A stretch of DNA of 7,121 bases, taken from contig CAYTZD010000061.1 in assembly GCA_964442345.1 (NCBI GenBank), positions 1-7,121 of the forward strand. The letters run 5' to 3'. Positions 1 through 5,295 of this stretch are shown one piece after another. The notes beneath the pieces were generated by a model, which was not told where the DNA came from, ran no database searches, and saw nothing but the letters and a program-made list of their open reading frames with translations. Position numbers and translations under genes: made by a program. The stretch comes from Hippea sp964442345. Its GTDB lineage: Bacteria; Campylobacterota_A; Desulfurellia; Desulfurellales; Hippeaceae. Each line of letters begins with the position of its first letter. Position 1 is the stretch's first letter.

Positions 1-88
1 AGTAACTATCAAAGTATTTTTAATACAAAAACAGCAAAAAATCAACAAAAATATGGGATAATAGATTTTTTTAAAAGGCTAAGTAATT
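1..88. other. AT-rich region downstream of panE, no gene seen
   Basis: The 88 bases after the panE stop are very AT-rich, with several U-runs in the minus-strand transcript. The only inverted repeat noticed is a weak GTATT/AATAC hairpin at 14-26. I see no GC-rich terminator stem, no RNA gene and no clear coding frame. The end of the operon may lie here or beyond the window. Confidence 0.5.
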
Positions 89-1024
89 TTACTTTTCCAG
101 AAACTTTATGCTTCTGTAGAGAAATTCATTGAAAGGAACCGACAGGTTTTTCTCGTTGGCAAGCTTCACCACAACACCGTTTAGTGACTCTATCTCTGTT
201 TTTCTGCCGTTTTCTATATCCTGAAGCATAGAAGAACGGTGCGATGCCGTTATAGGTATAAGTTTTGAATAAAAGATCTCTTTATAACTCTCTTTTGTAT
301 CCCAAAATGTTGAATAGTTGCACGCTTCCATCACATCGTAAATCTCATCTATGACATTGTTCATTATACTCTTTGAATGTTCTGATTCTGCAAGTTTGCC
401 GTATTCAACACCAAATATTGCACCAAGTGGATTTAAAGCGCAATTATACAGCATTTTAGCCCAGAGATGTTTATCCACTTCACAGGAAACCTTTGCTTCA
501 AAACCGCCATTATTCAACGCTTCAACCAGATCTTCAACATTAAACGACAGCATTTTATCAAAGATATTGCCAATAACCATCTCATCGGCATGCACTGTTA
601 TCTTCGCAAGATTGGGTTTTTCCCTTTCAAAACCTGTAATTATCCTTGCCGTATATACCTTCTCTTTACCAAAAAACTCTTTGAAAATTTCGCTATTGCC
701 CCATCCGTTTTGAGCAACAACGATTTTTGAATTCTCTATCTTATCTTTTATTCTATTTAAAGACTCTGCTATTTCTCTATTTGCATAGCTTTTTGTTGTA
801 ATCAGAATGTAGTCGCATCCTTCGCAAGAAGCATAATCTTCAGATACACAATACTCAGAAGCCGAAAACTCAAAATCACCAAACAGACCGTAAACCCTAA
901 AGCCCCTCTTCAAATCATCGGACTTCCCTTTTCGCGTGATAAAACAGACATCCCAACCTGCATTTAAAAGAAAAGCAGCAAGACCAAGACCAACACTGCC
1001 TGCACCTATTATACAAACCTTCAT
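89..1024 (-). CDS. panE: 2-dehydropantoate 2-reductase (ketopantoate reductase)
   Basis: The 311-residue enzyme reduces 2-dehydropantoate to pantoate with NADPH, between PanB and PanC. The N-terminal Rossmann domain opens with MKVCIIGAGSVGLGLAAFLL (GxGxxG at 7-12). TTKSY gives K78, and AQNGWGN gives N106 (most family members have QNGLGN). The C-terminal helical domain carries W188-A-K190 with N194 and N198, where K190 fits the catalytic lysine. SSMLQDIENGRKTEIESLNG (264-283) holds the conserved acid E277. The ATG at 1024 overlaps the DUF4387 stop by 4 nt (ATGA), with GGAG about 8 nt upstream. Its place at the end of a pan gene set supports ketopantoate as substrate over other 2-oxoacids. It completes the pathway panB-panE-panC plus panD. 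Confidence 0.92.
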   Translation of the reverse strand: MKVCIIGAGSVGLGLAAFLLNAGWDVCFITRKGKSDDLKRGFRVYGLFGDFEFSASEYCVSEDYASCEGCDYILITTKSYANREIAESLNRIKDKIENSKIVVAQNGWGNSEIFKEFFGKEKVYTARIITGFEREKPNLAKITVHADEMVIGNIFDKMLSFNVEDLVEALNNGGFEAKVSCEVDKHLWAKMLYNCALNPLGAIFGVEYGKLAESEHSKSIMNNVIDEIYDVMEACNYSTFWDTKESYKEIFYSKLIPITASHRSSMLQDIENGRKTEIESLNGVVVKLANEKNLSVPFNEFLYRSIKFLEK

Positions 1025-1308
1025 ATCTCAATCTCCAGAAGCGGGATATAGTAATTTGCGCCCAAGCAGTCTGTATCGTCAACAGAACCAGCAGCAGCAT
1101 CCCTTAAAAACGATATCTTCAAAGTGTTTATATTATCACATTCAAAGTATCTGACTTTTCTTTTGTAAATCTTTTCAAACATCTCCTTGTTAAGCTTTTC
1201 CTTTGCCTTCTTATACAATATCTTGTCTTTAAACACAATATCTATGGTTATATGCCAGACGCCAGCGTTTTTACTTCTTAAAATCTTAACCGCATTTTTT
1301 AGCTTCAA
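1021..1308 (-). CDS. DUF4387-type small protein, partner of the AtuA-family protein
   Basis: This 95-residue protein matches the DUF4387 pattern as I recall it: IL-RSKNAG at the N-terminus (9-16), T-I-D-I-V-F-K-D (21-28), a central K-I-S-F-L-R strand (64-69), and A-G-S-V-D-D-T-D-x-L-G-A near the C-terminus (73-84) before Y-I-P-L-L-E-I. DUF4387 genes commonly lie next to AtuA-family genes, and the two probably form a complex. Larger AtuA proteins carry an extra C-terminal domain of about 100 residues, which this small protein may replace (inference). The start is TTG at 1308 inside TTGA, a 4-nt overlap with the upstream stop. AAGGAG lies 8 nt before it, and no in-frame ATG gives the conserved N-terminus. 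The TGA at 1021 overlaps the panE ATG by 4 nt. Confidence 0.8.
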   Translation of the reverse strand: MKLKNAVKILRSKNAGVWHITIDIVFKDKILYKKAKEKLNKEMFEKIYKRKVRYFECDNINTLKISFLRDAAAGSVDDTDCLGANYYIPLLEIEI

Positions 1309-2639
1309 AGTTCAAACTCCTTCAGTCTAAACTTCTCTTCTAATCCTTCATCTTCAACAATATGATACACGCTGAATTCATACACTTCACCCATATCAAT
1401 CTCAGCAGGAGAATATGGAAATGCAAGATTGGCTCCCGTTGCTATCCTGCCTTTATAATCATAATGCTGCAAAAACGCCTTAACAACCGAGCAAACCCTA
1501 TGCGCAAACTTCTGAGATTCTGCAACAACATCAACAATTAAGCCTATCTCATGTAAATTATTATCAAATTCCATACTGCCCAACACACCGTTTTTCCCAT
1601 AAAGCCTAAAGTTAAGGTTAAAATTATCCTTAAACTGCCTATAGGCTTCTTCTTTTGCAATATTGAGAATATCGTCAATCTGGGCAATCATATCAGGATT
1701 TCGAATGCCTGCAATGGCTATGGTTCTATAACCTGAAAATCTTGCACCTTCAACCTTAAATGTCTTTCTATCCCTTTCAACCCATTTTGCGCCTTTGACC
1801 TTCACGGTTTGTTCATCATGCTGAAGATAGATAGCATCATGAAGCAGAAGTGTGCCATCTGGTTCTTCTATCACATACGGATCTGTATTCTCATACAAGG
1901 CATGTGCCATGGCAGAATCAGGCGTACACTTTCTTGAAGGATTTGGCGGTTTTAAATAAAAATACTCATCATCAATAAAGCCAAGCAAAGCATCAGACGG
2001 ACTTGCAGGCTTTGCACACAATGCACCACACTCTATAATTTTAGACATATGCCAAACCAAAGCTGGATCATACCCTTTAAGCAGTGGATAAGCAGCATAT
2101 ATTGATGCATCTGTAATCCTACCTGCAATAACAAGGTCTGCACCATTCTTCAAGGCTTCAATAACCTTAGAAACGCCCATCTGTGCGACGATATGATTTG
2201 ACGATAATATATCGCTCTCTTTGAGTTCAGGATTGCCTTCATAACTCTTTACTTTACCCTGTCTTAAAAGTTCAATTAGATGCTCTTTTTCAATTTCAGA
2301 ATATATCACGGCAACCTTAAGATGGATATCGTTATCCCTTACTATATCTTCAACAATCTCAAGAAATCTATCAACATGAGCATCAGCACCTGCATAACCT
2401 GCCGAGCCAACTATAAACGGTATATTCTTTTTAGCAGCGGTTATAAGCGGCAATTCAAGGTCGTTTCGCGTTGCATCGTAATTTGCCTTCATACTGCCAG
2501 AGCCCAAAAAATAAGGCCCTGAATCAATCGAACCTGCATCAACGCCTATATAATCAACACCTTCTTCTATAGCATTCATAAAAGAGTTTCTGTTATAACC
2601 ATAACCCAGCTGACCCATCAAAGAGAGTGCTTTTATCAT
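1305..2639 (-). CDS. AtuA-family (DUF1446-type) protein of unknown function
   Basis: The 444-residue protein belongs to the acyclic terpene utilisation AtuA family, in the shorter subgroup that is usually paired with DUF4387 proteins. Recognisable conserved blocks are VDAGSIDSGPYFLGSG (33-48), GSAGYAG (78-84), HIVAQMG (149-155), VIAGRITDASI (170-180), K-I-I-E-C-G-A (200-206), PPNPSRKCTP (231-240), GYRTIAIAGIR-P (303-315) and TGANLAFPYSP (401-411). No signal peptide or membrane segment is seen, so it is probably cytoplasmic. The biochemical role of this subgroup is not known to me, and terpene breakdown should not be assumed. The ATG at 2639 directly follows the panD TAG, with AAAGG about 8 nt upstream. 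The end overlaps the next gene by 4 nt. Its position inside a pantothenate operon is the oddity. The family call is firm. Function is left open. Confidence 0.88.
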   Translation of the reverse strand: MIKALSLMGQLGYGYNRNSFMNAIEEGVDYIGVDAGSIDSGPYFLGSGSMKANYDATRNDLELPLITAAKKNIPFIVGSAGYAGADAHVDRFLEIVEDIVRDNDIHLKVAVIYSEIEKEHLIELLRQGKVKSYEGNPELKESDILSSNHIVAQMGVSKVIEALKNGADLVIAGRITDASIYAAYPLLKGYDPALVWHMSKIIECGALCAKPASPSDALLGFIDDEYFYLKPPNPSRKCTPDSAMAHALYENTDPYVIEEPDGTLLLHDAIYLQHDEQTVKVKGAKWVERDRKTFKVEGARFSGYRTIAIAGIRNPDMIAQIDDILNIAKEEAYRQFKDNFNLNFRLYGKNGVLGSMEFDNNLHEIGLIVDVVAESQKFAHRVCSVVKAFLQHYDYKGRIATGANLAFPYSPAEIDMGEVYEFSVYHIVEDEGLEEKFRLKEFEL

Positions 2640-3005
2640 CTACATACCTTTGTGTTCTTCAACAATTTTATTGTTATCATCAACAATCACAACTTTGGGT
2701 TTATAGCCTTCAAGCTCCTTCTCATCTATCATACCGAATGCTGCGATAATAACTTTATCACCCACTGCAACCTTTCTTGCTGCAGCGCCGTTTAAACAGA
2801 TTACACCACTGCCCTTTTTTCCTTTAATCGTATAGGTCTGAAAACGCTCGCCGTTGTCGATATTCCAAACATGGACAAGCTCAAACTCCTTCATTCCCGC
2901 TGCTTCCATTAATTCTTCATCGATCGTTATACTGCCAACATAGTGAAGATCGGCTTCTGTAACCGTTGCCCTGTGGATTTTACCTATCAGGACTTCCCTT
3001 AACAT
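2640..3005 (-). CDS. panD: Aspartate 1-decarboxylase proenzyme (PanD)
   Basis: The 121-residue pyruvoyl-dependent enzyme turns L-aspartate into beta-alanine, the second substrate of PanC. The proenzyme self-cleaves at G24-S25 (in HYVGSITID) and makes a pyruvoyl group from Ser25. Family features are MLREVLIGKIHRATVTEADL at the N-terminus (K9, H11), R54 and Y58 in ERFQTYT, and NGAAARK at 72-78. The ATG at 3005 is preferred, since it gives the normal PanD N-terminus and has GGAGG 8 nt upstream. A GTG at 3044 in the same frame would add 13 residues overlapping the panC end. The last codons hold the SD of the next gene, whose ATG follows the panD TAG with no gap. No PanZ-type maturation factor is seen in the window. 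Confidence 0.96.
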   Translation of the reverse strand: MLREVLIGKIHRATVTEADLHYVGSITIDEELMEAAGMKEFELVHVWNIDNGERFQTYTIKGKKGSGVICLNGAAARKVAVGDKVIIAAFGMIDEKELEGYKPKVVIVDDNNKIVEEHKGM

Positions 3006-3034
3006 TTTATAAACCTCCAAACTTTCAATTATTT

Positions 3035-3877
3035 TCAAAACCACATATTATCTATCAGTCTTGTCTGACCAATTCTAACTGCCAAAGAGACAAGCGTATT
3101 GCCTTTTTCGATGGTTTTTAACTCTTCCAGATCGCTTAATCTATTTATGCTGATATAATCAATCTCAGCCAACGGATAGTTATCTATTACCCTTTTCATC
3201 TCGCCTATTATCTTATCTGCGTTTGTCTCACCACTATTTATTAATTCCTCTGCTTTTTTAAGCGATTTATACAGACACACAGCCTGTTTTCTCTCTTCTT
3301 CATTGAGATATTTGTTTCTTGAACTCATGGCAAGCCCGTCTTCTTCTCTGACAATGGGCATGCCAACAATCTCTATATCAAGATTTAAATCCTTAACCAT
3401 TCTCTTTATAACAATAAGCTGCTGCGCATCCTTTTTGCCAAAATATGCCTTATGCGGCTTTGTAATATTGAACAGTTTAAGCACAACTGTCGTTACACCT
3501 TTAAAATGTGTTGGCCTGCTTTTCCCTTCAAGCACTTTCGTTAACTTTTCAACTTCCACATAGGTTTGAAATCCATCAGGGTACATCTCTTCAACAGCAG
3601 GATAAAAAACAAAATCAACGCCTTCCTTTTCTAAAAGCTCTTCATCCCTTTTCAAATCCCTTGGATATTTATCTAAATCCTCATTTGGTGCAAATTGAAG
3701 TGGATTTACAAAAATACTTACAAACACAACATCGTTATCTTCTTTGGCTTTTCTAACCAATGATAGATGCCCTTCGTGCAAATAGCCCATCGTTGGAACA
3801 AAGCCTATGCTTTTATCCCAGCTTCTGTATTTATTTGCAATCTGTTGCATCTCATCTACAGAATGAATTATTCTCAT
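3035..3877 (-). CDS. panC: Pantothenate synthetase (pantoate--beta-alanine ligase, PanC)
   Basis: The 280-residue protein has the normal PanC length. It joins pantoate and beta-alanine with ATP through a pantoyl-adenylate, the last step of pantothenate synthesis. It belongs to the nucleotidyltransferase fold with a HIGH-type motif, seen as H34-E-G-H37 inside FVPTMGYLHEGHLSL (26-40). VSIFVNPLQFAPNEDLDKYPR follows at 53-73, then the FGKKDAQQL substrate segment (146-154). The KMSKS-like loop is M-S-S-R-N (184-188). The small C-terminal domain ends with RLIDNMWF. The ATG at 3877 is preceded by AGGGGG about 5 nt upstream. An 11-nt gap separates it from panB and 29 nt from panD. No key residue seems to be missing. 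Confidence 0.97.
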   Translation of the reverse strand: MRIIHSVDEMQQIANKYRSWDKSIGFVPTMGYLHEGHLSLVRKAKEDNDVVFVSIFVNPLQFAPNEDLDKYPRDLKRDEELLEKEGVDFVFYPAVEEMYPDGFQTYVEVEKLTKVLEGKSRPTHFKGVTTVVLKLFNITKPHKAYFGKKDAQQLIVIKRMVKDLNLDIEIVGMPIVREEDGLAMSSRNKYLNEEERKQAVCLYKSLKKAEELINSGETNADKIIGEMKRVIDNYPLAEIDYISINRLSDLEELKTIEKGNTLVSLAVRIGQTRLIDNMWF

Positions 3878-3888
3878 TTATACCCCCT

Positions 3889-4683
3889 TTAGTCGTAGGA
3901 GTGCTCATCTGTCGGGAATTTACCTTCTTTGACTTCACTAATATAATTCTTTATGCCTTCAACAGCATCTTTTTTGAGATTGGCATATCTCTTCACAAAC
4001 TTTGGCTTGAAATCATCAAACAGTCCAAGCATATCGTGATAAACCAAAACCTGACCGTCTGTATATTTACCTGCGCCAATACCTATGGTTGGAATTGAGA
4101 TAGACTCTGTTATCTCTTTTGCAAGCTGTTTTGGGACAGATTCAAGCACCAAAGCAAATACGCCTGCTTCTTGCAAAAACCTTGCATCTTCCTTGATTTT
4201 TCTTGCTTCTTCTGGTTCTTTACCACGAGCCTTATAAGAACCAAATATATTTATAGATTGTGGCGTCAAACCAAGATGACCCATCACTGGAATGCCAGCA
4301 GCAACAATATTGTTTATCGTCGGAACAAATTCACGCCCACCTTCAAGCTTAACGGCATCACAGCCTGTCTCTTTTAAAATCCTTCCAGCGTTTCTTACAG
4401 CTTCAACATAATCTGCTTGATAGCTCATAAACGGCATATCAACAACAATCAAGGCATTCTTTACACCTTCTCTTACCATCTTTGCATGATAAATCACCTC
4501 ATCCACCGTAACGGGAATCGTAGAACTTTTCCCTTGCATAACCATAGCCAAAGAATCGCCCACAAGAATTATATCAATTCCAGCTTCATCAGCTATACGC
4601 GCAGAAGTATAATCATAAGCCGTAACCATACTGATTTTCTCTTTACCCTTCATCGCTTTAATCTTCGGAACAGTGATAGCCAT
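3889..4683 (-). CDS. panB: 3-methyl-2-oxobutanoate hydroxymethyltransferase (PanB)
   Basis: The 264-residue enzyme has full family length. It transfers a hydroxymethyl group from 5,10-methylene-tetrahydrofolate to 2-oxoisovalerate, giving 2-dehydropantoate, the first committed step to pantothenate and CoA. Family motifs in order are MVTAYDYTSA (19-28), LVGDS with metal ligand D43, VVDMPF with D82, VKLEGG with K112 and E114, VMGHLGLTPQS with H136, E181 at the expected catalytic acid position (LVLESVP), and IGIGAG (200-205). The ATG at 4683 is set by the SD. The gene heads panB-panC-panD, with an 11-nt gap to panC. It lies downstream of folK, whose product feeds the folate pathway that supplies its cofactor. 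The leader with terminator-like hairpin immediately upstream is probably its control region. Confidence 0.97.
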   Translation of the reverse strand: MAITVPKIKAMKGKEKISMVTAYDYTSARIADEAGIDIILVGDSLAMVMQGKSSTIPVTVDEVIYHAKMVREGVKNALIVVDMPFMSYQADYVEAVRNAGRILKETGCDAVKLEGGREFVPTINNIVAAGIPVMGHLGLTPQSINIFGSYKARGKEPEEARKIKEDARFLQEAGVFALVLESVPKQLAKEITESISIPTIGIGAGKYTDGQVLVYHDMLGLFDDFKPKFVKRYANLKKDAVEGIKNYISEVKEGKFPTDEHSYD

Positions 4684-4689
4684 CGTCAA

Positions 4690-4697
4690 ACCTCCTT
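4690..4697 (-). promoter_or_regulatory. Shine-Dalgarno deciding the panB start
   Basis: AAGGAGGT on the minus strand lies 6 nt (TTGACG) before the ATG at 4683. A TTG at 4689 would directly abut the SD, so the ATG is preferred. The site abuts the U-tract of the leader hairpin and lies outside the stem, so the hairpin would act on transcription and would not hide the ribosome site. Confidence 0.85.
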
Positions 4698-4806
4698 AAA
4701 ATAAAAAAGCCTGAACACACCCACCATAGGCGCATTCAGGCTCAATTTTGTTTTTATGGTGGTTCAAAGCCCTTTCAAAGGGTCTTTTACCTATTTTTAA
4801 AATCAA
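4696..4806 (-). CDS. Possible 36-codon leader peptide upstream of panB
   Basis: A TTG at 4806 lies 5 nt downstream of AAGGAG (4817-4812). It opens a 36-codon frame that ends with TAA at 4696-4698, overlapping the first bases of the panB SD. The frame is that of folK. After the folK TAA it stays open for 46 codons, while both other frames close early. The peptide would be basic at first (GKRPFERAL), then carry His-His, and end with a C-A-Y-G-G-C segment and a hydrophobic tail. Its codons span both leader hairpins, so a translating ribosome would melt the terminator and then stop 12 nt before the panB ATG. No run of Val or Leu codons points to ordinary amino-acid attenuation. I do not recognise the peptide. 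The open frame could be chance, or simply a by-product of RNA structure. Confidence 0.33.
   Translation of the reverse strand: MILKIGKRPFERALNHHKNKIEPECAYGGCVQAFLF
4698..4742 (-). terminator. Intrinsic terminator-like hairpin just before the panB RBS
   Basis: In RNA sense AGCCUGAA (4742-4735) pairs with UUCAGGCU (4715-4708). The helix continues inward through U-G, G-U, C-G, G-U, C-G and C-G, for 14 uninterrupted pairs and a 7-nt loop (4728-4722). UUUUUAUUUU follows at once (4707-4698). The panB SD begins on the next base. This is a classical Rho-independent signature placed where it would block panB unless overridden, so it is more likely an attenuator than the plain end of the upstream operon. 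Confidence 0.75.
4721..4762 (-). promoter_or_regulatory. Candidate pseudoknot or antiterminator pairing in the pan leader
   Basis: CCACCAU (4762-4756) is a perfect 7-bp complement of AUGGUGG (4727-4721). Six of those target bases lie in the 7-nt loop of the terminator hairpin and the seventh is its last stem base. Between the first segment and the hairpin is a 13-nt A-rich linker (4755-4743). The order of pairing segments is that of an H-type pseudoknot. It could stabilise the hairpin, or compete with its upper stem as an antiterminator. The complementarity is seen directly. The function is inferred. Confidence 0.4.
4766..4787 (-). ncRNA. Leader hairpin with one bulged A
   Basis: In RNA sense, AAAG (4787-4784) pairs with CUUU (4769-4766). 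A4783 is left unpaired. CCC plus flanking U pairs with AGGG above it (4782-4779 with 4773-4770), closing a loop of about five bases centred on G4776. The stem sits three bases 5' of the CCACCAU segment. It could be the ligand- or protein-sensing part of the leader, or simply help position CCACCAU. The function is inferred from position only. Confidence 0.4.
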
Positions 4807-4836
4807 ATCAGCTCCTTTTTGCAGGTCTTTAGGACT

Positions 4837-5295
4837 TTAACGCCCTTCAAGCCTGCTTTTTAGCTTTCTTAAATCGCAACCGTCAAGCTTTAGCTTTGCA
4901 CCAAGCTCAACCAAAGGCTCAATTACAAACAGCCTTTGATGAGCATATCTATGTGGCAGCCAAAGCTCTTTCCTTTTAAGAATTATATTTCTAAAGGCAA
5001 CTATGTCAATGTCAACTGTTCTGGGACCCCACTTAAATTTCTTAATTCTTCTAAGTTTTCTTTCTATACTTTTACAAAACTTAAGCAATTCAAAAGGTTT
5101 TAACTTGCAGTCAACCTTTAACGCACAGTTTAGAAAATTCTTCTGGTTTTTATATCCCCAAGCTTCGGTTTCGTAAACCTTAGACGATGCAATTACTTTT
5201 ACCTTTTTTGATAGATACCTTTTTGCCCAGTTAAGATTTCTTCTTCTATTTCCAACATTGCTGCCAAGCGATAGATAAACCCATCTATTATACAA
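4837..5295 (-). CDS. folK: 2-amino-4-hydroxy-6-hydroxymethyldihydropteridine pyrophosphokinase (HPPK)
   Basis: The 152-residue protein has the normal length for a single-domain HPPK. It transfers pyrophosphate from ATP to 6-hydroxymethyl-7,8-dihydropterin, the step before dihydropteroate synthase in folate synthesis. Motifs in order are YLSLGSN-GNR-NL (7-21), SKVYETEAWG (38-47), FLNCAL (54-59), KWGPRTVDIDIV (88-99) with R92 and the Mg2+ ligands D95 and D97, and LPH...R-FVIEPL with H115 and R121. The start is TTG at 5295. An in-frame TAA lies four codons upstream, no ATG lies between, and the YLSLGSN strand must be included. AAAGGA lies about 12 nt upstream, a rather long spacing. The protein is rich in Lys and Arg. 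It lies just before panB, as in the E. coli folK-panB order. After its TAA the same frame stays open to 4696. Confidence 0.94.
   Translation of the reverse strand: MYNRWVYLSLGSNVGNRRRNLNWAKRYLSKKVKVIASSKVYETEAWGYKNQKNFLNCALKVDCKLKPFELLKFCKSIERKLRRIKKFKWGPRTVDIDIVAFRNIILKRKELWLPHRYAHQRLFVIEPLVELGAKLKLDGCDLRKLKSRLEGR

Larger units (their letters stand above)
4684..4836 (-). promoter_or_regulatory. Structured 5' leader of the pan operon (candidate attenuator)
   Basis: This is the only intergenic region above about 30 nt between the coding genes. In RNA order it holds an AT-rich stretch with an AAGGAG site (4812-4817), a bulged hairpin (4766-4787), a CCACCAU segment (4756-4762), an A-rich linker (4743-4755), a 14-bp terminator-like hairpin with U-tract (4698-4742), and the panB SD (4690-4697). 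No room for a promoter exists between the U-tract and panB. Transcripts of panB must therefore pass the hairpin, which points to control by attenuation. A structured RNA called the pan motif is known upstream of panB in other bacteria. Whether this leader belongs to that family I cannot tell from memory of its consensus. Confidence 0.6.

Noticed and set aside
14..26. GTATT/AATAC inverted repeat as the terminator of the pan operon
   Set aside because: Only five AT-rich pairs with a 3-nt loop and a short U-run. This is too weak to support.
351..713. Plus-strand open frame of 120 codons inside panE
   Set aside because: It is antisense to a well-supported gene, shows no family features and no SD of note. 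The other plus-strand frames in the window are rejected for the same reason.
1305..2639. Literal assignment of the AtuA protein to acyclic terpene degradation
   Set aside because: None of the terpene-degradation partners (such as geranyl-CoA carboxylase subunits) is present, and the context is pantothenate synthesis. Only the family name is kept.
3006..3044. GTG start 13 codons upstream for panD
   Set aside because: The ATG at 3005 gives the standard PanD N-terminus and has a GGAGG site at good spacing. The longer form would overlap panC.
4684..4689. TTG start at 4689 for panB
   Set aside because: It directly abuts the SD. The ATG at 4683 has proper spacing.
4751..4778. Possible sigma-70 promoter TTGAAA, 16 nt, TAAAAA before panB
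   Set aside because: The -10 element is poor, and transcription would begin right at the terminator hairpin. Both boxes are also explained by the hairpin stem and the A-rich linker.
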